64,000 bases of DNA from Mycobacterium sp. HUMS_12744610 (GTDB lineage: Bacteria; Actinomycetota; Actinomycetes; Mycobacteriales; Mycobacteriaceae), in contig NZ_JBGEDP010000001.1 of the NCBI RefSeq assembly GCF_041206865.1, positions 1,736,001 to 1,800,000 of the forward strand, in the 5' to 3' direction. Position 1 is the stretch's first letter, and every line of letters starts with the position of its first letter. Below, one piece after another: positions 9,276 to 17,763 of this stretch. Position numbers and translations under genes: made by a program. The notes under the pieces are model-generated. The model was given only the letters and a program-made list of their open reading frames with translations, had not been told where the DNA came from and searched no databases.

Positions 9276-10243
9276 TGGGCGGGGTCTTCGCCAACACGGT
9301 GCGCCCGGCGATCCTGTCGGCCGGCCGGCGACAGGGGTTGCGCCGCATCGCCGAACGGCTGCCAATCACCCGCAAGGTGGTGCGGCGGTTCGTGCCCGGG
9401 GAGACGATCGGCTCGGTGTTGACCAGTGTCGCCGCGCTGCGCGACTCGGGGCTCTACGTCAGCGTCGACCACCTCGGTGAGGACGTGACCGGCATCGACG
9501 ACGCCGAGGCGGCGGTGCAGGTGTACCTGGACCTGATCGGCAGGCTGGGCCGGCTCGACGACCGCGTCGAGGACGGCGCACGGCCCCTGGAGGTGTCGCT
9601 GAAGCTGTCGGCGCTGGGGCAGTCGCTCGAGCGCGACGGCGAGAAGATCGCCCGGGAGAACGCCTTTGCGATCTGCGAAGCGGCGCAGCGTGCCGGGGTG
9701 TGGGTGACGGTGGACGCCGAGGACCACACGACGACGGATTCCACGCTGACGATCGTGCGCGACCTGCGGGCCGATTTCCCTTGGCTGGGAACCGTTTTAC
9801 AGGCATACCTGCGCCGCACGCCCAGGGACTGCGCGGAATTCGCCGCAGCGGGAGCGCGGATCCGGCTGTGCAAGGGCGCCTACGACGAACCGGCGTCGGT
9901 GGCCTACCGCGACCCCGCCGCGGTCACCGACTCCTACCTGCGCTGCCTGCGGGTGCTGATGGGCGGCTCGGGCTACCCGATGGTGGCTTCCCACGATCCC
10001 GCCGTCATCGAGGCGGTCCCGTCGCTGGCCCGCGAATCCGGCCGTGGGGTAGACGATTTCGAACACCAGATGCTGTTCGGCATCCGCGACGACGAACAGC
10101 GGCGACTGGTCGCCGCCGGCAACCGGGTGCGCGTGTACGTGCCGTTCGGCGACCAGTGGTACGGCTACTTCATGCGGCGGCTGGCCGAGCGGCCCGCCAA
10201 CCTGACGTTCTTCCTGAGGGCGCTGGCGTCTCGCGGTCACTGA
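9275..10243 (+). CDS. pruB: Proline dehydrogenase (monofunctional)
   Basis: A 322-residue FAD-dependent PRODH, orthologue of Mtb Rv1188, oxidising proline to P5C and passing electrons to the respiratory chain. It has the beta/alpha-barrel pattern of monofunctional PRODH, with conserved LKLSALG, CKGAYDEP and the C-terminal YGYFMRRLAERPAN helix that holds the substrate-binding arginines. The start overlaps the pruA stop (TGATG). Downstream, its stop and that of a convergent P450 gene are separated by one base. Confidence 0.95.
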   Translation: MGGVFANTVRPAILSAGRRQGLRRIAERLPITRKVVRRFVPGETIGSVLTSVAALRDSGLYVSVDHLGEDVTGIDDAEAAVQVYLDLIGRLGRLDDRVEDGARPLEVSLKLSALGQSLERDGEKIARENAFAICEAAQRAGVWVTVDAEDHTTTDSTLTIVRDLRADFPWLGTVLQAYLRRTPRDCAEFAAAGARIRLCKGAYDEPASVAYRDPAAVTDSYLRCLRVLMGGSGYPMVASHDPAVIEAVPSLARESGRGVDDFEHQMLFGIRDDEQRRLVAAGNRVRVYVPFGDQWYGYFMRRLAERPANLTFFLRALASRGH

Positions 10244-10244
10244 G

Positions 10245-11450
10245 TCACCGGATGGCCAGCCGCAGCCGGTTGCGCCGCCGGACCAGGATGCTGGGCAACC
10301 ATTCCCCGATGTCGGCGGCCTCGATCCAGGTCGTGCGTTCCAACAGCACGCGTAGCACGATCCGGGCCTCCAGGCGTGCCAGAGCGGCTCCCACGCAGAA
10401 GTGCACACCCTTGCCGAACGTGATGTGGCCCTTGGCTGTGCCGCGGTCGAGGCGGAATTCGTCGGGAGCCTCGAAGTGCGCCGGGTCGCGGTTTGCCGCG
10501 CCCCACATGAGGAGCAGGTGGGTATCGGCGGGCACCGCGACCCCGGCCAGGGTGGTGTCGCGCCACACGTGCCGGTAGTGGCCGCGAAACGGTGATTCGA
10601 ACCGCAACGTCTCCTCGATGAAAGCGCCCAACAATTCGGGGTTCTCACGCAGCTGCCGTTGGATCTCGGGGCGATCCGCGAGGATCCAGGCCGCGCTGCC
10701 CAGCAGTGAGGCGGTCGACTCGCCGGCGGCGCTGAACAGCGTGAGCATGATGCCCAGCGCCGGGAGCTGCTCCAGCTCGCCCGACGCGTAGCGCGCGGCC
10801 AGGTCGGCGATCAGGCCGTTGCTGCTCGGCTTTTCGAAGTGCTCCATGACGTAGGCGGACAGCTCGATCGCCGCCATGCCGGCGGCGTCGAGTTGATCGG
10901 GGGTGACGACCCCGTCGAGCAGTGTGGTGGTGGCGTAGCCCAGGCGGATGAGTTCGTCGACGTCACCGGCGGGCAGGCCCAACAGCTTGGCGACGACCAT
11001 CATGGGCAGCCGGTTGGCCACCGCGCCCATCCACTCGATGTGACCCTCTTGCAGGTTCTGTTCCCAGAGCAGCTCGGCGGTCTCGGTGGCGAACTCCTCG
11101 ATGATGCGCACCCGCTTCGCCGACAGGTGCGGCAGCAGGAGTCTGCGATGCACCGCATGCACCGGATCGTCCGCGGTGGCCAGCGCGTGAGACGGACCTC
11201 CCGGCGGCCCCATGTCGAACGGGGTGACGCTGCCGTCGTCGCGGTAGACCATGGTCGCGGTGAGGTTCGACGAGAAGTCCCCGACCCGCTCGATCGCCTC
11301 GGTCACCGCGTCCCAGCCGCACACGGCATAGAACACCGAGTCGCCGATGCGGTGCACCGGTGCCTCCGCGCGCATCCGCTCATAGAGCGGATACGGGTCC
11401 TGCAACGCGGCGGCGCCGAAGAATTCGACCGGATCGGTGAGGACCGTCAT
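10245..11450 (-). CDS. Cytochrome P450
   Basis: A 401-residue soluble bacterial P450. The I-helix oxygen-activation motif is AAGEST (241-246), the ExxR motif is E280-x-x-R283, and the haem loop is FGKGVHFC with ligand Cys352. The start ATG at 11450 precedes the usual 'DPVEF..DPYPLYERMR' opening; an in-frame extension to 11543 is Pro/Arg-rich and unlikely to be translated. No redox partner (ferredoxin or reductase) is adjacent. It is divergent from a TetR gene that starts 195 bp away, so that repressor may control it. The substrate is unknown. Mtb has sigI rather than a P450 in this position. Confidence 0.93.
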   Translation of the reverse strand: MTVLTDPVEFFGAAALQDPYPLYERMRAEAPVHRIGDSVFYAVCGWDAVTEAIERVGDFSSNLTATMVYRDDGSVTPFDMGPPGGPSHALATADDPVHAVHRRLLLPHLSAKRVRIIEEFATETAELLWEQNLQEGHIEWMGAVANRLPMMVVAKLLGLPAGDVDELIRLGYATTTLLDGVVTPDQLDAAGMAAIELSAYVMEHFEKPSSNGLIADLAARYASGELEQLPALGIMLTLFSAAGESTASLLGSAAWILADRPEIQRQLRENPELLGAFIEETLRFESPFRGHYRHVWRDTTLAGVAVPADTHLLLMWGAANRDPAHFEAPDEFRLDRGTAKGHITFGKGVHFCVGAALARLEARIVLRVLLERTTWIEAADIGEWLPSILVRRRNRLRLAIR

Positions 11451-11570
11451 GGGTTCAGGCTGAGATGCGTCCGCCGGCGGCGTCAACGGGGCGCGACGAA
11501 GTTGAGAGACGCCCCGGGCTGGCCCGGGCGCGGCCGCACTCAACCATCCGGACCGATCAGCGCGTTAGGC

Positions 11571-11607
11571 TGAGAAAAACGTTGCGAAAATTCTCAAGTT
11601 GCGAGAA
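11571..11607. promoter_or_regulatory. Candidate TetR operator in P450/TetR divergent promoter
   Basis: This AT-rich island in the divergent intergenic region carries overlapping symmetry. TGAGAA (11571-11576) pairs with TTCTCA (11591-11596), TTCTC (11591) pairs with GAGAA (11603) across 7 nt, and GTTGCGA is repeated directly at 11581 and 11598. It lies just upstream of the TetR start at 11645, as expected for an autoregulated repressor site. Binding is inferred. Confidence 0.4.
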
Positions 11608-11644
11608 GAATTTCGGCGGCTTTCGATGCGAGGAGACTGGTTGG

Positions 11645-12187
11645 ATGCCACGCGACGATTGGCTGGTGGGACGGGACCGCCGCAGCGAAGCCACGACACG
11701 CATCTACGCGGCCGCCGCCGACCTCATCGCCCGGCGCGGCTACGAGGCCTTCACCATCGAGGCGCTGGCGGCCACGGTCCACTGCTCGCCGGCGACGATC
11801 TACCGGCACGCGGGCGGCAAGGCGGCCATCCGCGACGCGGTCGTGGCGATCCAGTCCGCGCGCATCCTGGACACGGTGCGCGAAGCGATCAAAGACCTCC
11901 AAGGCCCGGACCGGGTGGTGACCGCCACCATCGTTGCGCTGCAACGCCTTCGATCGGATCCACTTGCCCAGCTCATGCGGTCGATGCACGTTGCTCCGGT
12001 CAGCGACTGGATCACCGATTCGCCGATCGTCACCGGCCTCGCCGCCGAAATGCTGGGCCACGACAGCCCGGATCCGCTCCAGGCGCAGTGGCTCATCCGC
12101 GTCTTCCTGGCGTTGTGGTGCTGGCCCCACAAAGACGCCGCCGCCGAACGCGCCATGGTGCGACGCTTCCTCGGCCGCCTGGTGTGA
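11645..12187 (+). CDS. TetR/AcrR-family transcriptional regulator
   Basis: A 180-residue regulator. Residues 14-60 form the TetR helix-turn-helix (RIYAAAADLIARRGYEAFTIEALA, then CSPATIYRHAGGKAAI), and the rest is the variable ligand-binding helical domain. The ATG at 11645 has GAGGAG upstream. Two tryptophans and a cysteine in 'FLALWCWPHKD' sit near the dimer end. It is divergent from the P450 gene and probably represses it together with itself; the ligand cannot be told from sequence. Confidence 0.88.
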   Translation: MPRDDWLVGRDRRSEATTRIYAAAADLIARRGYEAFTIEALAATVHCSPATIYRHAGGKAAIRDAVVAIQSARILDTVREAIKDLQGPDRVVTATIVALQRLRSDPLAQLMRSMHVAPVSDWITDSPIVTGLAAEMLGHDSPDPLQAQWLIRVFLALWCWPHKDAAAERAMVRRFLGRLV

Positions 12188-12197
12188 ACCCGTCACA

Positions 12198-12377
12198 CCC
12201 GAAGCCGGCCGAGATCAGGCGGCCGGCGGCGCCGAGCGCTTTCGGTGCGTCCTCGATGGCGGTGTGCAGCACGTCGAAAACCTGCGGATCGCACGTGAGC
12301 GGCGTCTTCGGATCCAGCCCGGCCGCGCGGGCGTCAGGATGCGTCGCACAACGCGGGATGCCAGCGGCCGGCGCCGG
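12198..12377 (-). pseudogene. Possible coding remnant
   Basis: Just past the stop of the minus-strand TetR gene, one frame reads like ordinary protein for about 50 residues (GLDPKTPLTCDPQVFDVLHT near its middle, then AGRLISAGFG) without any start codon or matching continuation. No family is recognised. It may be the worn end of a lost gene, or chance coding character in GC-rich DNA. Confidence 0.2.
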
Positions 12378-12986
12378 TCAGTGGGCGCGCTTCGGCCGCG
12401 AGCGGTCGCCGGCGAATCCGCGCACCACGTGCGCGCGCACGAAATCCGCTGCCACTTCGGGGTTTTCCATGTCCAGGGTGGACGACGGCGTGCTGAACAG
12501 CGAGAACAGGATCCGCGCGAACCATTCGCCGGCGGCCTCCACGTCGAGGTCCTTGCGCACCTCTCCGGTCAGCCTGGCCGCCGACAGGTAGGGCTTGAAG
12601 AAGTCGACGCACTCGCGCAGCAGCACGGCGGCATCCTTGGTGAGCAGCAGGCTGACCGCGTCCTCGTCGAAGTACCGCTCGGCGGCGATGACCCGGCGGG
12701 CCTGGGTGACGAACACCGCGGCGCGGCTGAGCTTGTCCTCGAGTGAGCCGCCCTGGTCCATCGCCTTGGACATCTCGCGGTAGAACCGCTCGGAGGCGTG
12801 TTCGGCGCACGCCTCGACGATCGCGGCCTTGTCGCTGAAGTACTCGTAGACCGTGCTGCGCGACACGCCGGCCTTCTTGGCGATGTCGACGATCGTCGCC
12901 TTCTGCAGCCCCTGCTTGCCGAAACAGGCATACGCCGATTCGACGATCAGTTCGCGCGTCTCGGTGGCCTGAACCTGGGTCGTCAT
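12378..12986 (-). CDS. TetR-family regulator of the side-chain catabolic island
   Basis: A 202-residue TetR protein: DNA-binding domain at residues 10-56 (LIVESAYACFGKQGLQKATI..IAKKAGVSRSTVYEYFSDK), then an all-helical sensor domain. Its ATG overlaps the stop of the alcohol dehydrogenase gene (ATGA), so it is the last gene of the nine-gene minus-strand operon. This placement suggests that it regulates that operon, in the way KstR and KstR2 control cholesterol genes in response to a CoA-thioester intermediate. The 21-bp palindrome at 20161-20181 is its most likely target. Both points are inference. Confidence 0.88.
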   Translation of the reverse strand: MTTQVQATETRELIVESAYACFGKQGLQKATIVDIAKKAGVSRSTVYEYFSDKAAIVEACAEHASERFYREMSKAMDQGGSLEDKLSRAAVFVTQARRVIAAERYFDEDAVSLLLTKDAAVLLRECVDFFKPYLSAARLTGEVRKDLDVEAAGEWFARILFSLFSTPSSTLDMENPEVAADFVRAHVVRGFAGDRSRPKRAH

Positions 12987-14053
12987 GGCACCAGCGCGCC
13001 CCTGGGCATCGACCCCGTATCGGCGGCGGCGTAGGCGGCGTTGATGTCGGCGAGGCGGAAGGGCCTGGGCAGCAACCGGTGAAACGGAAAGCTGGTGTGC
13101 TGCAGGAAGGACAGGCCGACTGCCAGCGTGACCGGGTCGTAGAACATCACCCCGCGCACGGACTTGTTGCCGTAGACCAGGACGCTCGGGTCGAGTTCGA
13201 AGGTGCGGCCCATCCCGACGTTGCCGACCTCTAGCAGCGTGCCCCCGTTGTTGAGGAAGCCGATGCCGTCCGGGATGACCGCCGGCACGCCGACGACCTC
13301 GAGCACCCAGTCGGCCCCGATGCCGTCGGTGAGCCCGTGGACCCGCTCGGTGAGCTCGGCGGCCGACAGACCGCCGGCGTCCAGACAGTGGGTGGCGCCG
13401 AAATCGGCGGCGACGTCGAGCCGTTGGGGGATCTTGTCGATGACGATCACCGCCGCGGCGCCCGCCGTGCGCGCGACGGCGGCGGCGTTGATGCCCAGCC
13501 CGCCGGCGCCCTGGATGACGACGGTGTCGCCGAGGCGCACGTCGCGCAGCGCGAACAGCACCTGGGAGAGTGCGCAATTGAGCGGCGCGACGGCCTCGTC
13601 GGCGAGGCCGTCGGGGACCTTGTACAGCGGCTGGCGCGCGCTGGTGTAGTAGTACTCGGCGTGCGCGGCGATGAAGTGCGGCTCCTGGTCGTGGGTGCGG
13701 TACTCGCCGGCCATCAGGTTCTGGCAGGCGTGGGGGCGTCCCCGCGAGCAGGCGTGGCATGAGCCGCAGAACCAGAAGTACGGTGTCACGACGCGATCGC
13801 CGACCGCCAGCGGTTGGCCGGTGGCGTCGGTGGTCAGCCCCGCCCCGAGTTCGGCTATCTCGCCGACCATTTCGTGGCCCATGGCGAACGGGCACGGCAA
13901 TGGCAGCTCGCCCCGGAAGATGTGCAGATCTGATCCGCAGATCCCCGCCACCCGCAGCTTCAGCGCGGCCGTCCCCGGCGCCGGGTCCGACAGCGGGAAT
14001 TCGGCCAGCTCGATCGGGCCGCCGGGTGCGGTCAGCAGCGCGAGCGTGGGCAT
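12983..14053 (-). CDS. Zinc-dependent alcohol dehydrogenase (MDR family)
   Basis: A 356-residue medium-chain dehydrogenase. The catalytic zinc site is formed by the cysteine in GICGSDLH and the GHEM histidine, followed by E. The structural zinc lobe is CGSCHACSRGRPHAC. The NAD(P) fold shows GAGGLGINAA with an acidic residue after the next strand (VIDK), suggesting NAD use. It begins 11 bp after the Ltp gene and overlaps the TetR start. In a pathway that opens with a P450 hydroxylation, its natural job would be oxidising the new primary alcohol to an aldehyde, followed by the aldehyde dehydrogenase at 20334. That role is inferred from the neighbours. Confidence 0.9.
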   Translation of the reverse strand: MPTLALLTAPGGPIELAEFPLSDPAPGTAALKLRVAGICGSDLHIFRGELPLPCPFAMGHEMVGEIAELGAGLTTDATGQPLAVGDRVVTPYFWFCGSCHACSRGRPHACQNLMAGEYRTHDQEPHFIAAHAEYYYTSARQPLYKVPDGLADEAVAPLNCALSQVLFALRDVRLGDTVVIQGAGGLGINAAAVARTAGAAAVIVIDKIPQRLDVAADFGATHCLDAGGLSAAELTERVHGLTDGIGADWVLEVVGVPAVIPDGIGFLNNGGTLLEVGNVGMGRTFELDPSVLVYGNKSVRGVMFYDPVTLAVGLSFLQHTSFPFHRLLPRPFRLADINAAYAAADTGSMPRGALVP

Positions 14054-14064
14054 CGGGGTCCCTC

Positions 14065-15231
14065 CTAGCCGGCCGGTGCGAGGATCAGGCCGCTGGTGGG
14101 CACTCCGGTTCCCGACGTGACGAGGACGTGCTCGACGTTGTCGACCTGGTTGTGGGACGTGCCGCGCACCTGGCGCACGCCCTCGGTGATGCCGTTCATC
14201 CCGTGGATGTAGGCCTCGCCGAGCAGCCCGCCGTTGGTGTTGATCGGGAACTCCCCACCGAGCGAGAGCCGTTCGACGGTGGCGAAGTCCTTGGCCTCGC
14301 CGCGCCCGCAGAAGCCGAGCTCCTCCAATTGGGCGAACACGAACGGCGTGAAATGGTCGTAGATGAACGCGGTTTGGATGTCTTGGGGCTTGAGGCCGGA
14401 ATCGCGCCAAAGCCGTTGGGCCACCACGCCCATCTCGGGCAGCCCGGTGATGTCCTCGCGGTAGTAGCTGGTCATCATCTCGCCGTTGGCCGCTGCGCCC
14501 TGGGCGGCCGCGGTGATGATCGCCGGCGGTTGGCGCAGGTCGCGGGCGCGTTCGGCGCTGGTCACCACCAGCGCCACCCCGCCGTCGCTTTCCTGGCAGC
14601 AATCCAGCAGGCGCAGCACGGGTTCGATGATCCAGCGCGAATTCTGGTGGTCTTCCAGCGTGATCGGGCGCTGGTAGAACCAGGCGTCGGGGTTGGTCGC
14701 CGCGTGCTTGCGGTCCACCACCGCGATGCGGCCGAAGTCCTCGTTGGTCACCCCATAGGTCGACATGTAGCGCTGCGCGTGCATCGCGACCCACGCCGCG
14801 GGGGTGAGCAGCCCGAACGGCGCGTAGTGCGCCATGAACAGCGGCGTCCCCAGGTCGGTGCGCCCGCTGCCGCCGAAGCGCATGCCGGAGCGTTCGTTGA
14901 ACGCGCGCCAGCACACCACCACGTCGGCCACGCCCGTGGCGACGGCCATCGCCGCGTGCACCACGGTGCCCGAGGCCGCGCCGCCGCCGTGATGCACGCG
15001 GGAGAAGAAGCTCAGGTCGCCGATGCCCACATTGCGGGCGATGTCGATCTCGTCGCTGGAGTCCATGGTGAAGGTGACCATGCCGTCGACGTCGGCGGGC
15101 GCCAGGCCGGCGTCGTCGAGTGCGGCACTGACCGCCTCGCACGCCAATTGCAGTTCGCTGCGCCCGGATTCCTTGGAGAATTCGGTCTGGCCGATCCCGA
15201 CGATCGCGGCGGCGCCGGGCAGCGCGCTCAT
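14065..15231 (-). CDS. Ltp-type thiolase-fold protein, probable side-chain retroaldolase
   Basis: A 388-residue member of the SCP-x/lipid-transfer thiolase-like family, closest in type to Ltp2 (Mtb Rv3540c), which cleaves a beta-hydroxyacyl-CoA by retroaldol chemistry rather than thiolysis. Recognisable features are the opening AAIVGIGQTEFSKESGRS, the CCQESDGGVALVV segment and EFPINTNGGLLGEAYIHGMN near the C-terminus. Ltp2 works only with the DUF35 part of ChsH2. A stand-alone DUF35 protein is encoded in this operon at 16803, which supports the retroaldolase reading. The start at 15231 overlaps the MaoC stop (ATGA). A true thiolase with another partner remains possible. Confidence 0.85.
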   Translation of the reverse strand: MSALPGAAAIVGIGQTEFSKESGRSELQLACEAVSAALDDAGLAPADVDGMVTFTMDSSDEIDIARNVGIGDLSFFSRVHHGGGAASGTVVHAAMAVATGVADVVVCWRAFNERSGMRFGGSGRTDLGTPLFMAHYAPFGLLTPAAWVAMHAQRYMSTYGVTNEDFGRIAVVDRKHAATNPDAWFYQRPITLEDHQNSRWIIEPVLRLLDCCQESDGGVALVVTSAERARDLRQPPAIITAAAQGAAANGEMMTSYYREDITGLPEMGVVAQRLWRDSGLKPQDIQTAFIYDHFTPFVFAQLEELGFCGRGEAKDFATVERLSLGGEFPINTNGGLLGEAYIHGMNGITEGVRQVRGTSHNQVDNVEHVLVTSGTGVPTSGLILAPAG

Positions 15232-15683
15232 GCCCCCGACCCGTCGAGCAGGCTGAGCACCGCGGTGCCCGACACGTGGTCGCCGAGGCTGTTGGACGCC
15301 TTGAAGGTCACCTCGACGAAGTTCTCTCCGCCCGAAGCCTCGCTCTTGCCGGTCACGCTGCCGGTGAACCGCAGCGGATCGTCGGGAAAGCACGGCACCC
15401 CAAGGCGAATCGAGAGGTTCTTGACCATCGCCTCGGGCCCGGCCCAGTCGGTCAGGAAGCGCACGCAGTAGCCGTTGCTGGTCAGGATGTTCATGAACAG
15501 GTTCGGCGAGCCCTGCTTGTTGGCGTAGTCGCGGTCGTGGTGCACCGGCATGAAGTCGCGGGTCGCGATCGCGCCGGCGACGATCATCGTGGTGGTGATC
15601 GGGACCTCGAGCGGCGTCACCTCGTCGCCGACGTTGATATCGGCCCACTGCAGCGTGGTGGTGCGGGTTTTGGCGGTCGTCAT
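15228..15683 (-). CDS. MaoC-like enoyl-CoA hydratase subunit, catalytic type (ChsH1-like)
   Basis: A 151-residue single hot-dog-fold protein. The R-hydratase motif is intact: D43 and H48 in TRDFMPVHHDRDYA, the pair that activates water for addition to an enoyl-CoA. It corresponds to ChsH1 (Mtb Rv3541c), which supplies the active site of a heteromeric hydratase. The partner here is the 181-residue MaoC-like protein at 17201, in which the histidine is replaced. Its ATG overlaps the stop of the upstream acyl-CoA dehydrogenase gene (ATGA), and its stop overlaps the Ltp gene start. Confidence 0.87.
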   Translation of the reverse strand: MTTAKTRTTTLQWADINVGDEVTPLEVPITTTMIVAGAIATRDFMPVHHDRDYANKQGSPNLFMNILTSNGYCVRFLTDWAGPEAMVKNLSIRLGVPCFPDDPLRFTGSVTGKSEASGGENFVEVTFKASNSLGDHVSGTAVLSLLDGSGA

Positions 15684-16795
15684 CGGTTTCCTTCGGAGTA
15701 AGCGCTGCCCATGGCGGCGAGCTGGGCGGAGGCGGGGCCGAGCGCGAGCTCGTTGTGCTTGGCCCACAGGAAGTAGCGGTGCAGGGGATAGGTGACGTCG
15801 ATGCCGATGCCGCCGTGCACCTGTTGGGCGGTGGCGGCGACGCGGGCGCCGGCCTCGGCGGCCCAGAACTTCGCGATGCGGGCGGCCCGGCGGGCCTCCG
15901 TCGCGGGCCGGTCGTTCGCGACCAGCCAGGCCGCGTGCCAGGTGGTCCAGCGGATCGCCTCGACGTCGATGAACGCGTCGGCCATCCGCTGCTGCACCGC
16001 CTGGAAGCTGCCGATCGGCCGGCCGAACTGCTCGCGCCCGCTGGTGTAGTCGGCGGCCAGCCGCAGTGCGCGCTCGCAGACGCCGAGCTGGATGGCGCAC
16101 AGGCCGATGAGCGCGCGGGTGTGCAGGTCGTCGAGCGTGGCGTCGAGCCGGTCTTGCTCGGAAACCGTTGCGCCGTCCAGGAACACGTCGGCGTGCGGTT
16201 CGTGGTCGGTGGTCGCCACCGGCCGGACCTCGACGCCGGGAGCGTCGGTCGCCAGCAGGAACAGGCCCGCCTCGCCGTCGTCGGTGGTGGCGGCGACCAG
16301 GACGGTGTCGGCGATCTGGGCGGCGGGCACCAGTTCCTTGATGCCGTCGAGGCGCCAATGCGGACCGTCGCGGCGGGCGGTGGTGCCGGGACTCGTCGGA
16401 TCGGAGCGGCCGGGCTCGGCCAGGGCGGCGGTCAGCATGCGGGCGCCCGCGACGACGTGGGGCAGGTAGCGTTGCCGTTGCTGCGCCGTGCCGTGCCGGG
16501 CGATGGGGTCGGCGCCCAGCACCAGGGTCGCGTACGCGGGCACCGGCGCGACGGTCCAGCCCACCTCGGCCAGCAACACGCCGAGTTCGACGAAGCCGCC
16601 GCCGTTCCCGCCGAACTGCTCCGGCAGCGCGGTGCCCAACAGGTCGGCGGACGCGAGTTCGCGCCAGAGCCCCGCATCGTGGCGGATCTCCCCGGCTTCG
16701 AGTTCGGTGAGGCGCTCAGGGGTGGCGCGGCGCTCGAGAATGTCGCGGGCGAGCTTGGCGATCGTCTCCTGCTCTTCGGTGAACGTGAAATCCAT
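15680..16795 (-). CDS. Acyl-CoA dehydrogenase, FadE28-like subunit
   Basis: A 371-residue flavoprotein-type acyl-CoA dehydrogenase. It starts MDFTFTEEQETIAKLAR and has the helix/beta/helix layout of the family; the end 'QVHGGIGIDVTYPLHRYFLWAK' resembles FadE28/ChsE1. Its insertion between a DUF35 gene and a MaoC gene, with a second fadE at 17764, suggests a heteromeric enzyme like ChsE1-ChsE2, in which two different subunits share one FAD site per dimer. Such enzymes dehydrogenate CoA esters of steroid side chains. The start lies 7 bp after the DUF35 stop. Confidence 0.88.
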   Translation of the reverse strand: MDFTFTEEQETIAKLARDILERRATPERLTELEAGEIRHDAGLWRELASADLLGTALPEQFGGNGGGFVELGVLLAEVGWTVAPVPAYATLVLGADPIARHGTAQQRQRYLPHVVAGARMLTAALAEPGRSDPTSPGTTARRDGPHWRLDGIKELVPAAQIADTVLVAATTDDGEAGLFLLATDAPGVEVRPVATTDHEPHADVFLDGATVSEQDRLDATLDDLHTRALIGLCAIQLGVCERALRLAADYTSGREQFGRPIGSFQAVQQRMADAFIDVEAIRWTTWHAAWLVANDRPATEARRAARIAKFWAAEAGARVAATAQQVHGGIGIDVTYPLHRYFLWAKHNELALGPASAQLAAMGSAYSEGNR

Positions 16796-16802
16796 GGCGC
16801 GC

Positions 16803-17201
16803 CTAGCCCACCGGCCGGAATTGGTGCAGCACCAAACCGTCGTCGAATTCTTGGTAGAAGACCTCGACTTCCATGCCGACCGTGACGTCGGCCGGGTCGA
16901 TGTCGCACAGGTTCGACACCAGCCGCACCCCCTCGGCGAGCTCGATCAGCGCGACGATGTAGGGGTATTCGGAGAAGGGGAATTTGGGTTCGTGCGGCAT
17001 CACGTAGCTGTAGACGGTGCCGCGGCCGCTCGCCTCGACCGCCTCCCAGTCCAGCGACCGGCACGCCGGGCACATCGGCCGGGGCGGGTGGCGCAGCGCC
17101 CCGCAGCCGCCGCAGCGCTGGATCAGCAACCTGTGCTCACGCAGGCCGTTCCAGAAGAACTCGGTGTCCTTGCTGATGGCCGGGGCCAGCCGGGCCGCCA
17201 T
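16803..17201 (-). CDS. DUF35 OB-fold protein with zinc ribbon
   Basis: A 132-residue protein with an N-terminal helix (FFWNGLREHRLLIQRC), a four-cysteine zinc ribbon (Cys30, 33, 44, 47 in CGGC..CPAC) and an OB-fold. In the cholesterol pathway this module is fused to the C-terminus of ChsH2, where it docks the Ltp2 aldolase to the hydratase and channels the hydroxyacyl-CoA. Here it is a separate gene directly after the MaoC-like gene (TGATG overlap), so the fusion is split but the order is kept. Expected partner: the Ltp protein at 14065. Confidence 0.88.
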   Translation of the reverse strand: MAARLAPAISKDTEFFWNGLREHRLLIQRCGGCGALRHPPRPMCPACRSLDWEAVEASGRGTVYSYVMPHEPKFPFSEYPYIVALIELAEGVRLVSNLCDIDPADVTVGMEVEVFYQEFDDGLVLHQFRPVG

Positions 17202-17746
17202 CAGCGTTCCGGCCTGAATCGCAGCACCCGGAATCGCTGCCGCCCCAGCACCTCACCGTTCTGGTCGGTGTAGGTGGTCAGCCAGGTCAGGAAGAAGCCG
17301 GTGCCCAGCGCGGTCTTCTTCTCCTCGGAGACCGATTCGTAGACCGCCGTGGCGCTGATGACGTCGCCCAGCCGGGGATAGCGCTCGATCTCGAACTCCG
17401 AGTTGGTGGCGACGGTGCTGGTGTAGCCGGCCTCGTCGAGGAAGGCCGTTGGGTTGCCGGTGATCTCGACCGGGGCGCCGCCCCGCTCGCCGATGCCTTC
17501 CAGTTTGGGTGACGGCATCGTCCAGGTCTGCAGCATGACCGGCGGCGAGACGATGCCGCCGAACCGGGACGACGCCGCGAACTCCGGGTCGAGGTAGACC
17601 GGGTTCATGTCGGCCATGGCGTAAGCCCAGTGCCGGATCATCGGCTGGTTGACCGGATCCGGCGCCACCGAGGGCTCTCCGGTGCCGCCGGTGGGCTGGC
17701 CGACGAGGGCCCGCACCTTGGCGCTGACGGTTTCTGGGTCGGTCAC
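17201..17746 (-). CDS. MaoC/FAS1-dehydratase-like subunit, degenerate active site (ChsH2 N-domain-like)
   Basis: A 181-residue hot-dog protein of the FAS1-dehydratase-like type. The hydratase motif reads YAMADMNPVYLDPEFA: the aspartate is present (D46) but the catalytic histidine is a tyrosine (Y51). This is the pattern expected of a structural partner that helps bind a bulky substrate while the ChsH1-like protein (15228) carries out catalysis. It occupies the position of the N-terminal half of ChsH2 and is followed by the DUF35 gene. It starts 18 bp downstream of the acyl-CoA dehydrogenase stop. Confidence 0.85.
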   Translation of the reverse strand: MTDPETVSAKVRALVGQPTGGTGEPSVAPDPVNQPMIRHWAYAMADMNPVYLDPEFAASSRFGGIVSPPVMLQTWTMPSPKLEGIGERGGAPVEITGNPTAFLDEAGYTSTVATNSEFEIERYPRLGDVISATAVYESVSEEKKTALGTGFFLTWLTTYTDQNGEVLGRQRFRVLRFRPER

Positions 17747-17763
17747 TGCGTTGGTCCTCCTGA

